From NCBI GenBank assembly GCA_006212115.1, contig PDUK01000002.1:1-64000 (forward strand): a stretch of DNA of 64,000 bases, in the 5' to 3' direction. The position numbers were made by a program, and so were the translations under genes. This DNA is from Thalassolituus sp. (GTDB lineage Bacteria; Pseudomonadota; Gammaproteobacteria; Pseudomonadales; Oceanobacteraceae). Position 1 is the first letter of the stretch. Each line of letters begins with the position of its first letter. Positions 38,253 through 46,184 of the stretch are shown one piece after another. The notes below the pieces were generated by a model. It saw nothing but the letters and a program-made list of their open reading frames with translations, ran no database searches and was not told the origin of the DNA.

Positions 38253-39527
38253 ATGACTATTTTCGAACAACGCGAATCCAATATTCGCGCGTACAGCCGT
38301 GTCTATCCGGTAACATTTAAATCTGCAAAAAATGCTCGCCAGACCGATGAAAATGGAAAGGTGTATATCGACTTTTTTGCCGGTGCCGGTGTGCTTAACT
38401 TTGGCCACAACAATGCCAATATGATTGCTGCGATGATTGACTATATGCAGAACGATGGCGTGCTTCACAGCCTCGATATGCAGACGAAAGCGAAGGCGGA
38501 GTTTATGCAGACCTTTGAGGAGGTCATTCTTAAGCCGCGCAGCATGCCTCATAAAATCCAGTTTATGGGACCAACCGGAACCAACGCAGTAGAGGCAGCC
38601 ATGAAGCTTGCACGCCGCGCAACGGGTCGACAAGAGATTCTCGCCTTCAGCAAAGGATTTCATGGCATGACACTGGGGGCACTGGCAGCAACCGCGAATG
38701 CGTATTTCCGTAATGCAGCGGGAGTGCCGCTGAATCATGTACGTCATGAAGCATTTGGTTGTTCAACTCCGTGTGCTGGCTGTAACCAAGGGTGTGGACT
38801 GGAAAATCTTGATCATATCCGAGCACGCTACAAAGACCCCTCTTCCGGGCTGGAGGCACCCGCTGCTATTTTATTGGAAACCATTCAGGCAGAAGGTGGG
38901 GTCAACGTTGCCAGCAAGCAATGGCTGCAAGGCATTGCTGCTCTGGCAAAAGAACTTGGCGCACTATTAATCGTCGATGAAATTCAGGTTGGCTGCGGTC
39001 GAACTGGCTCGTATTTTAGTTTCGACGATATGGGTATTTCACCTGATATCGTCTGTATGGCAAAAGGCATTGGTGGCGTGGGTACGCCTATGGCGATGAA
39101 TCTGGTTCACCCGGATATCGATAAGCTCTGGTCGCCGGGAGAACATACCGGAACCTTCCGAGGCCAGAACCTTTCGTTTGTCGCGGGTAAAGTGGCGCTC
39201 GACTATTTCCGACAAGACGACCTGATGGAAGACGTTAAGAAAAAACACGATGTCGTTGAACAACACCTGATGCCGTTACTGCACGCGGATAAATCTCTGC
39301 AATTGCGTGGCAAAGGATTAATCTTCGGACTCGACATGGGAGACGGCGAACGCGCCGCAGCGGTCGTTTCCGAATGCTTTAACAAAGGACTGATTATCGC
39401 AGCCTGCGGAACCGGAGGGCGTGTTCTCAAAATCATTCCGCCATTGACCATTCCTGTCAGTGATCTTATCGAAGGCCTCGATACATTGATCAGCGCCATC
39501 AACAGCGTTATGGAGGAAGCAGCATGA
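38253..39527 (+). CDS. doeD: Diaminobutyrate transaminase DoeD (class III, EctB-like)
   Basis: PLP transaminase expected to convert L-2,4-diaminobutyrate to aspartate semialdehyde. It closely resembles EctB (DFFAGAGVLNFGHNN near 41, GPTGTNAVEAAMKLARR near 106, LIVDEIQVGCGRTGS near 239, PLP lysine K271 in CMAKGIGG). Its operon with ectoine hydrolase favours a breakdown role over ectoine synthesis; ectA and ectC are absent here. Unusual: cysteines 170, 174, 177 and 181 form C-X3-C-X2-C-X3-C in a loop where EctB proteins, from memory, have none. 424 residues; AGAGGAA site. Confidence 0.82.
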   Translation: MTIFEQRESNIRAYSRVYPVTFKSAKNARQTDENGKVYIDFFAGAGVLNFGHNNANMIAAMIDYMQNDGVLHSLDMQTKAKAEFMQTFEEVILKPRSMPHKIQFMGPTGTNAVEAAMKLARRATGRQEILAFSKGFHGMTLGALAATANAYFRNAAGVPLNHVRHEAFGCSTPCAGCNQGCGLENLDHIRARYKDPSSGLEAPAAILLETIQAEGGVNVASKQWLQGIAALAKELGALLIVDEIQVGCGRTGSYFSFDDMGISPDIVCMAKGIGGVGTPMAMNLVHPDIDKLWSPGEHTGTFRGQNLSFVAGKVALDYFRQDDLMEDVKKKHDVVEQHLMPLLHADKSLQLRGKGLIFGLDMGDGERAAAVVSECFNKGLIIAACGTGGRVLKIIPPLTIPVSDLIEGLDTLISAINSVMEEAA

Positions 39528-40825
39528 TTGAACGCGATGATATGACTTTCCCACATTCTGAATACGTACGCCGGATCGAAGAATTGCGCGCCCGTATTGA
39601 GGAACGCCACCTGGACGCCGTGGTCATTTCCGATCCGGAAAATATCATGTACCTCACCGACTACCAGACAACGGGTTACAGCTTCTTTCAGGCCTTGGTA
39701 GTCCCCTTAGAAAAAGAACCTTTTATGATCACCCGAGCGCTCGAGGAGTCCAATGTTATTGCCCGGACCTGGGTCGATCTGACCCGTCCATACCCGGATA
39801 CCGGTGATGCCATGCAGATGCTGGTCGATGCGTTGCGTGAATTTGGTCTCGCCAATAAGCGTATCGGCTACGAACGCAACAGCTATTTCTTTCCCGCCTA
39901 CCATCAGGATGTGATTCATACCTCACTGAAAGACGGCAAACTCATGGACTGTTTCGGTATCGTCGAAGAAGGTCGTGTGTGTAAATCAGCCGTTGAAATT
40001 GAATTAATGAAACGTGCGGCTAAAGCGACAGAGGCGGGAATGGCCGCCGGGATCGAGGCCTGTCGCGCAGGCGTCAGTGAAAATGAAATTGGCGCAGCAA
40101 TCAGCGCAGGTATGTTTGCGGCTGGCGGAGAGGTCCCCGCGGTGATGCCGTACGTGACTTCCGGACCTCGTACCATGATTGGTCATGCCACCTGGGAAGG
40201 TCGCATCGTACAGCCGAATGAACACGTATTTCTTGAGGTGGGTGGCTGCTACCGTCGCTATCACACCGCGATGATGCGTACGGTCATGTTAGGAGAGCTG
40301 ACGGATTCCATGTATCAGGCACAAGAGACCATGAAACGTGCGTTAGATGCCGTACACACTATGGTTCAGCCAGGCATGACGGTATCGGATGTCGATAATC
40401 TGGTACGTAATATTATTTCTGACAACTCGGTCGGTGCCCGCCTTATAACCCGCTCAGGCTATTCCATTGGGATCGCCTTCCCACCAAGTTGGGACGAGGG
40501 TTATATCGTCAGCCTGAAACAGGGTGAAGGAACCGTATTAAAAGAAGGCATGACCTTCCATCTTATTCCATGGATGTGGGGCATTGACGGCGATAAAACC
40601 TGTGGTATTTCCGACACGATTTACGTCACGGACGAAGGCTGTAAATCCTTCTTCAACATGGAGCGGGATTTCACCGTCAAACCCGATCAAGGAGTGACAA
40701 AAAGTGATGACAGCGCTGCTTGTATCGACCTAGATAGCGCACGCAGTAAAAGCACAGCCAGCCAAACGTCGCCGGACACCGCCAAGGTATCCGGTAAAAA
40801 ACAAAAAGCTGGCACAAGCGCCTGA
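39524..40825 (+). CDS. doeA: Ectoine hydrolase DoeA (M24-like fold)
   Basis: Opens the ectoine ring to N-alpha-acetyl-diaminobutyrate. The protein has the creatinase/aminopeptidase-P two-domain layout (ISDPENIMYLTDYQTTGYSF near residue 35; pita-bread domain from about 155). The usual M24 metal ligands are lost: the first Asp is Glu (E238 in VFLEVGGCYRRYHTAM), the second is Ala, and the His/Glu motifs read GYSIGIAFPPSWDEGY and MTFHLIPWMWG, as expected for a metal-free DoeA/EutD enzyme. The ATG overlaps the doeD stop with GGAGG upstream. A hydrophilic tail of about 40 residues after 390 (Ser/Lys/Thr-rich) is longer than I expect for the family. Confidence 0.85.
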   Translation: MIERDDMTFPHSEYVRRIEELRARIEERHLDAVVISDPENIMYLTDYQTTGYSFFQALVVPLEKEPFMITRALEESNVIARTWVDLTRPYPDTGDAMQMLVDALREFGLANKRIGYERNSYFFPAYHQDVIHTSLKDGKLMDCFGIVEEGRVCKSAVEIELMKRAAKATEAGMAAGIEACRAGVSENEIGAAISAGMFAAGGEVPAVMPYVTSGPRTMIGHATWEGRIVQPNEHVFLEVGGCYRRYHTAMMRTVMLGELTDSMYQAQETMKRALDAVHTMVQPGMTVSDVDNLVRNIISDNSVGARLITRSGYSIGIAFPPSWDEGYIVSLKQGEGTVLKEGMTFHLIPWMWGIDGDKTCGISDTIYVTDEGCKSFFNMERDFTVKPDQGVTKSDDSAACIDLDSARSKSTASQTSPDTAKVSGKKQKAGTSA

Positions 40826-40835
40826 GGAGATCACT

Positions 40836-42194
40836 ATGCTGTCACCTATAAACCCAACAACGGGAGTACCCCTTCCAGAGGCCTATTCGCTGACCGACTC
40901 TGAAGCAGAAAGCATTATTAATAAAGCCAACATGGCGTTTCCAGCGTGGAAAGCGCTGGCTATTTCTCAACGTGCAATATTGCTGAAAAAGGTCGCTCAA
41001 GGCTTACGACTTCAACAAAGTCGTTTAGCCGAATTGATGGCTGAAGAAATGGGAAAACCTCTTCGCGAAGGACTGGCAGAAGTTGAGAAGTCCGCTTTTT
41101 GTGCAGAATACTACGCCGACCAGGCTGAAACTTTTTTATCATCCGAAGCACTCCCATCGGATGCCCGGGAAAGCTATGTCTGCCACCAGCCACTGGGCAC
41201 CGTGCTTGGTATCCTCCCCTGGAACGCACCTGTGTGGCTTGCGCTGCGATTCCTGGCACCGGCACTGATGGCAGGCAATACCTGCGTAATGAAACCCGAC
41301 CCGAATGTGCCAGCCACGGGCGCATTACTGACGGAAATATTTCAGTCGATACTGCCTGCTGGAGTCATGGAAAACCTGCCCATCACCACAGATATGGTAG
41401 GGGCCGCAATTGATCATGCTGCGATTAAAGCGGTGTCTTTCACGGGCTCCAGCGCGGCAGGTCAACAGGTCGCTGCGCGAGCAGCGGCCGGTCTTAAACC
41501 TGCAGTACTGGAGTTAGGAGGCTCTGACCCTTGCATCGTTCTTGCCGATGCGGATATTGAAAAAGCCTGCGATGTCATCACACTCTCGCGCATAATCAAC
41601 GCCGGGCAGTCCTGTATTGCGGCGAAGCGGATTATCATAGAAGAACGTATCTACGATACCGTCGTAGCCGCATTAAAAGCACGTTTCGATGCCCTGACGC
41701 TAGGTAATCCTTCAGAGTTGAATGAGGCCATTGGGCCGCTTGCCCGTGAAGATTTACGCAAGCAACTTCATGGGCAGGTTATGCGCTCAGTTGAAATGGG
41801 AGCTACCTGTATTACGGGTGGGGAAATTCCGTCAACCGACGGATTTTATTATCCCCCCACTTTACTGGGTGATGTTTCACCGGACATGGCTGTATTCTCG
41901 GAAGAGACATTTGGTCCGGTATTGGCACTCTGCAAAGCCACCGACTTTGATCATGCCTTGGCACTGGCAAACCAAACCGAATACGGTCTGGGCTCCAGTA
42001 TCTGGACAACTAATGAGGTGTTTTCCAAACGCGCGGCATTAGAGTTGAACGCTGGGCAGGTAGCCATTAATGGCATTGTCAAAACCGACCCACGCCTTCC
42101 TAGTGGAGGCATAGGAAAATCCGGTTACGGGCGCGAGCTAGGCCCACATGGTATTCGCGAATTCGTGAATATCAAACAGGTCTGGGCTGCCTGA
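40836..42194 (+). CDS. doeC: NAD(P)-dependent aldehyde dehydrogenase DoeC (aspartate-semialdehyde dehydrogenase)
   Basis: Expected to oxidise aspartate semialdehyde to aspartate, the last step of ectoine catabolism. The ALDH motifs are present: LGILPWNAPVWLALRFLAPA near residue 129, the glycine motif FTGSSAAGQ near 203, LELGGSDPCIVLADAD near 227 and the catalytic cysteine in NAGQSCIAAKR near 261. 452 residues. GAGGAGAT site, 10 bases after doeA. Succinate-semialdehyde dehydrogenase is the closest alternative by family. Confidence 0.82.
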   Translation: MLSPINPTTGVPLPEAYSLTDSEAESIINKANMAFPAWKALAISQRAILLKKVAQGLRLQQSRLAELMAEEMGKPLREGLAEVEKSAFCAEYYADQAETFLSSEALPSDARESYVCHQPLGTVLGILPWNAPVWLALRFLAPALMAGNTCVMKPDPNVPATGALLTEIFQSILPAGVMENLPITTDMVGAAIDHAAIKAVSFTGSSAAGQQVAARAAAGLKPAVLELGGSDPCIVLADADIEKACDVITLSRIINAGQSCIAAKRIIIEERIYDTVVAALKARFDALTLGNPSELNEAIGPLAREDLRKQLHGQVMRSVEMGATCITGGEIPSTDGFYYPPTLLGDVSPDMAVFSEETFGPVLALCKATDFDHALALANQTEYGLGSSIWTTNEVFSKRAALELNAGQVAINGIVKTDPRLPSGGIGKSGYGRELGPHGIREFVNIKQVWAA

Positions 42195-42216
42195 GCAGAT
42201 CTCCATCCAAACAAAA

Positions 42217-42238
42217 ACCGGGCACTGCCCGGTCGTTT
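42217..42238 (+). terminator. Terminator of the doe operon
   Basis: ACCGGGC (42217-42223), loop ACT, GCCCGGT (42227-42233), preceded by an A-run and followed by CGTTT. A compact GC stem 23 bases after the doeC stop; the T-run is short. Confidence 0.7.
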
Positions 42239-42280
42239 GAAGATCGGAAAGGTTACTGACCGGTGATTGCTCGGGATCGA

Positions 42281-42379
42281 AGGCTCGGAATTGAAAGCTC
42301 GGGGCGTGCGCAGCATGGATGCTGCGCCCGAGCCTACAAGGATGTATTCACGGCGTCCCCGGGATTCAATACCGAGCCT
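42281..42379. repeat. Nested palindromes in the doeC/ggpPS convergent spacer
   Basis: AGGCTCGGAATTGAA (42281-42295) and TTCAATACCGAGCCT (42365-42379) are reverse complements with one mismatch. Inside lies a second hairpin: 42297-42316 pairs with 42319-42333 as a 15-bp stem (GCTCGGG and CGCAGCAT parts) with a five-base bulge and a two-base loop. On the minus strand this inner hairpin is followed by TTTCAATT, so it can act as the ggpPS terminator. Confidence 0.7.
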
Positions 42380-42408
42380 CGCCCGGTAAACTCTCTATCA
42401 ATATGCGC

Positions 42409-44691
42409 TCAAGCTACAGACGTCAGCCCTGCACGATCGCCTTTGCCATTTTTACGGGCGCTAGCGGCTACTTCGGATAAAAATTCTTTTCCCCAGTAGT
42501 CAATATCATAATAACTGACCACATCGTACGCCTCGGCCATACGTGCAGCCGCATCATCAGGGTGGATAGAAAGAGCAAAATAACATGTCTCCGCCATTTC
42601 CGCGGGATCGTGTGGGTTACACAGTACCGCGCCTTTCACTTCGGCGGCTGCGCCGGCAAATTCCGACAGAACAAGTACCCCTTTACCCGAGGTTTGCCCC
42701 TGAGTCGCAACGTATTCTTTAGCGACCAGATTCAGACCATCGCGCAATGGTGTAATCCACATTACATCCGCCATAGCGTAGTAGGCGACCAGTTCATCAA
42801 ACGGCACCGCGCGGAAGAAGAATTGCACCGGCGTCCAGCCAACCTGTGCGTATTTACCATTGATTCGCCCTACCGCCTGCTCGATTTCGCTTTGTAGCTC
42901 ATCGTACACCGTCATCTCTTTTGCAGCCGGAACGCAGACAGTCACCAGAGTCACTTTCCCGTGAAGCTCAGGATGTTCTTCTAGTAACCGTTCAAATGCG
43001 TCCAGTTTGGCGGGGATCCCTTTGGTGTAGTCCAAGCGCTCTACTGACAGAACCAGTTTCACACCCTGAAGTTCATCACGTAACTCTTCCATACGCTGCT
43101 GAATATCTGGCTTGTCAAGTGCCGTCTCAACGCGATTAAGATCAAGTCCCACAGGATGAGCACCCAACGAAATAATTCGGTCGTTGACTTTAATTTGAGT
43201 CGTCATTTCATCAAGACCGACAGCACAGCCATACGTCAGGAAGCGCGGCGCACACCCCGTACGCTCGACCACGTCAAATGGCATAACGCCTTTGGCAACA
43301 TCGATAAAGTTTTCTGACTGGCGTGGAATATGGAAGCCAATGTAGTCGCATTGTAGCAAGCTACCGACGATTTCTTTTCTCCATGGCAGGACATTAAAGA
43401 CGTCTGCTGATGGGAAATAGGTGTGATGAAAGAATGCTATATTCACATCCGGGCGCAGCTCGCGAAGATAAGCAGGCACCATCCACAAGTTGTAATCATG
43501 CAGCCATACCGTCGCACCTTCCGCTGCCTCGCAGGCCGCCTGTTCTGCAAACTTTCGGTTTACCTCACAGAACACATTCCAGTGATCTTCTTCGAAGCTC
43601 GCTCTTTCCCAAAAGGTATGCAAAGTTGGCCAGAAGGCTTCTTTCGAGAAGCGTTTGTAAAAGATATCCACTTCCTCTTTCGATAAGCCCACACGAGCGG
43701 CGATCAGGTTGGGATATTTTTCTTTATCAACATCGGTATGTGTTTCGAATTTTTTCAAACTCTCATCTTTGATTGACCACGCGACCCAAGCGCCTTTTTT
43801 ACCGTCTTTAAAGAAGCTCGCTAAAGTCGGAATAATGCCGTTTGGAGAACGATGTGGGCGGCGTTTCATCTCGCCGTCTTCGATGTATTCTTCATACGGC
43901 AAACGATGATAGACAATCACCAGGTCGGAGCTACCGGGTGTCAGTTCATCCCGGCTTTCTGCATCAATACCTTCTGTACCCAAAAAGCCAAAGTGACTGA
44001 ATGCTTCGAGAATACCGCCTGCTCCGGGTGCGGAAGCATGATAAACACGCGCCCTCCCTTCTGTTGCTGAAAGGAGTCCTTTTTCGGATTCTCCGACACA
44101 CACGCCAATGAAATCATGCTCATACATAGAAAGGTCATTCAATGTATCGCCCGCCACCATGACATCAGATTTATCAATGTTCAGGTGTTCTATAAGAGCT
44201 GTGAGCGTCGAGCCTTTATTGACATTACGCGGCAGAAAGTCGAGATATAAATCAGCAGAATACAGAACGTCACAGTTCAGCGATTCACCGATTTTTTCAA
44301 TTTCTTCGCGATGCTTTTCCATCACATCCGGCGCGACAAAATACGAACAGCGACGCTCTTGTGGTACATCCTGACGCACAAGACCTTCGATGTGTTCTAC
44401 CGCGGCATGAATCGTGTACTCACCCGGCCATTTATCATCAATACGGGACTGAACCTCGACCACCGCCTGTAAGTTCTCGCCATCCACAACCGTACAGCCG
44501 ACATCACTGATAATGTAGTCCGGCTGGGGGATGGTCGGGTCTGCTAATAAAGGCATGACGGACTCAAGTCCGCGCCCGGTGACAAAAATGAGATCAATAT
44601 CAGGATGGGCAGCGATCAGCTGATAGAGCTGCTGGCGCTGTTCAGAAGAACCACCAAGAAATGTACCGTCGAGGTCTGTTGCAAGTAACAT
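42409..44691 (-). CDS. ggpPS: Glucosylglycerol-phosphate phosphatase/synthase fusion (GgpPS type)
   Basis: Two-domain enzyme. Residues about 1-240 are a HAD phosphatase (MLLATDLDGTFLGGSSEQR, with VMVAGDTLNDLSMYEHDFIG near 180). Residues about 265-745 are a GT20 synthase (LVIVYHRLPYEEY, FFHHTYFPSADVFNVLPW near 455, LSVERLDYTKGIPAKLDAF near 550, PLRDGLNLVAKEYVATQ near 650). This phosphatase-first order is known from GgpPS proteins such as that of Stenotrophomonas rhizophila; trehalose OtsA/OtsB fusions are the alternative, but the neighbouring GH13_18 gene favours glucosylglycerol. The ATG at 44691 follows a GGAG; a GTG at 44712 is possible. 760 residues. Confidence 0.82.
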   Translation of the reverse strand: MLLATDLDGTFLGGSSEQRQQLYQLIAAHPDIDLIFVTGRGLESVMPLLADPTIPQPDYIISDVGCTVVDGENLQAVVEVQSRIDDKWPGEYTIHAAVEHIEGLVRQDVPQERRCSYFVAPDVMEKHREEIEKIGESLNCDVLYSADLYLDFLPRNVNKGSTLTALIEHLNIDKSDVMVAGDTLNDLSMYEHDFIGVCVGESEKGLLSATEGRARVYHASAPGAGGILEAFSHFGFLGTEGIDAESRDELTPGSSDLVIVYHRLPYEEYIEDGEMKRRPHRSPNGIIPTLASFFKDGKKGAWVAWSIKDESLKKFETHTDVDKEKYPNLIAARVGLSKEEVDIFYKRFSKEAFWPTLHTFWERASFEEDHWNVFCEVNRKFAEQAACEAAEGATVWLHDYNLWMVPAYLRELRPDVNIAFFHHTYFPSADVFNVLPWRKEIVGSLLQCDYIGFHIPRQSENFIDVAKGVMPFDVVERTGCAPRFLTYGCAVGLDEMTTQIKVNDRIISLGAHPVGLDLNRVETALDKPDIQQRMEELRDELQGVKLVLSVERLDYTKGIPAKLDAFERLLEEHPELHGKVTLVTVCVPAAKEMTVYDELQSEIEQAVGRINGKYAQVGWTPVQFFFRAVPFDELVAYYAMADVMWITPLRDGLNLVAKEYVATQGQTSGKGVLVLSEFAGAAAEVKGAVLCNPHDPAEMAETCYFALSIHPDDAAARMAEAYDVVSYYDIDYWGKEFLSEVAASARKNGKGDRAGLTSVA

Positions 44692-44874
44692 AATTTTCTC
44701 CGCTGTCCGCACGCTGACATTTCAACTGAAATACATTTTGTGTTGACTGCAGCGCGGGTTAATTAACAACCAGTGTGCGACCGCAATTATGGAGATACTA
44801 CGATGTACCGCCGGGTCAGGGCGGCTGGTATCATCGAGCGATTGTAGAAGTACAATCAGAGGCAGCGATGCTTT

Positions 44875-46149
44875 TCAGCCTGAAGCTGCCTGAGACGGTG
44901 TCGTTTCCTGCTCGTCAAAATGCTCACTTTCATCAGGATGCATTTCTAACGCAGTAGGCGTCGTTCTTACCATAGGTACGAATTGGGCAGGATCGCCTGT
45001 CGTCTCGTCCTTAGTTCTCTGATGCATTTTCCATACCGCCACCAGAAACAATGTGCCCTGAACTGCGGCAAAGTACACAGGCAGTGCACTTGCGCCGGTC
45101 ATAGCCATCAGTTGCCCACTCAGGGCAGGACCAATTGCCGCACCAATACCGTGCACTAATAGCAAAGCACTGCCCCCAGCGAGAATGTCGTCGTTGTCCA
45201 GATGATCAATCAGGTGTGCGACCGCTACCGGGTAAACCGCAAACGCCAAACCTCCGTAGAGTGCGATAGAGGCATACAACAATTCGACGCTGGCGAATGA
45301 TGCTGGAACAATCAGCAGCGCCGAAATCGCCGCAAATGCAACGATACCGGCGAGTACCCGACGTCGGTCAAACCGGTCGGACAAGCGTCCGATAGGATAC
45401 TGCAGCAATGCCCCGCCTATGATGCCCGCCGTTACGAAGGTCGCAATCTGACCAGTGGACAATCCGATGCGAGACGCATACAACGCACTCATCCCCCAGA
45501 AGGCCCCCATGGCAAGACCGGATAGCAGAGCGGCGCTGATTGCCACAGGCGCTATGCGCCATAAAAAACGTACCCCAAGGCGCTTCACCTGCTGCACCTC
45601 AGGCGGCCCGAAACGAGTCCCTGCCACCGGCACCAGAGACAGCGTGACCAGCATCGACGCTAATGCAAATAGTAGGTAACTGGACGCTGGCGCTAACGAA
45701 ATAAACTGTTGTGATAATGCCAGAGCCCCAAGATTCACCACCATGTACACGGCAAATACTTGTCCACGATGTTGAGCGGGCGTGGTGGAATTAAGCCAAC
45801 TCTCGATGACGGTATAGAGGATCACCAATGCCGTTCCCGTCAGCACGCGCAGTCCCCCCCACGCCCAGGCCGTGGCGAACACATCGTGCAACATTACCGA
45901 AACCGAGCCGACCGCAGCACACATTGCGAACGTTCGGATGTGCCCTACCCTGCGAATAAGTGGTAAGGCGAGAAACGTACCCACGAAAAAGCCGACAAAA
46001 TAACCGGACATAATGAAGCCCATTGCCTGGTCGGTGAAGGCCTCTTCGCTGCCACGCACCGCCAGTAGGGTATTCAATAGCCCGCTGCCGAGTAGTAATA
46101 ATGTCACGCCCGCCAGCAACGAGAATATCGGACGAATTTGTCTGATCAT
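44875..46149 (-). CDS. MFS transporter (YcaD-like)
   Basis: Twelve predicted membrane segments with the MFS loop motif between segments 2 and 3 (LPLIRRVGHIRTF) and its repeat (IGRLSDRFDRRRVLAG near residue 255). The C-terminus is an acidic tail of about 40 residues. It lies between the GH13_18 phosphorylase and the ggpPS fusion on the same strand, so transport of glucosylglycerol or a related compound is a reasonable inference, but substrate cannot be read from the sequence. 424 residues. Confidence 0.75.
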   Translation of the reverse strand: MIRQIRPIFSLLAGVTLLLLGSGLLNTLLAVRGSEEAFTDQAMGFIMSGYFVGFFVGTFLALPLIRRVGHIRTFAMCAAVGSVSVMLHDVFATAWAWGGLRVLTGTALVILYTVIESWLNSTTPAQHRGQVFAVYMVVNLGALALSQQFISLAPASSYLLFALASMLVTLSLVPVAGTRFGPPEVQQVKRLGVRFLWRIAPVAISAALLSGLAMGAFWGMSALYASRIGLSTGQIATFVTAGIIGGALLQYPIGRLSDRFDRRRVLAGIVAFAAISALLIVPASFASVELLYASIALYGGLAFAVYPVAVAHLIDHLDNDDILAGGSALLLVHGIGAAIGPALSGQLMAMTGASALPVYFAAVQGTLFLVAVWKMHQRTKDETTGDPAQFVPMVRTTPTALEMHPDESEHFDEQETTPSQAASG

Positions 46150-46184
46150 TTGAAATCTAAACCTTGAACAACGACTGTTTCAGA

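Noticed and set aside
38253-42194. Ectoine biosynthesis operon (ectB-like gene)
   Set aside because: The EctB-like protein is accompanied by ectoine hydrolase, a deacetylase and an aldehyde dehydrogenase, not ectA or ectC, so breakdown is the better reading.
42409-44691. Trehalose OtsA/OtsB fusion
   Set aside because: The phosphatase domain comes first and a GH13_18 phosphorylase is in the same operon, which fits glucosylglycerol better; not fully excluded.
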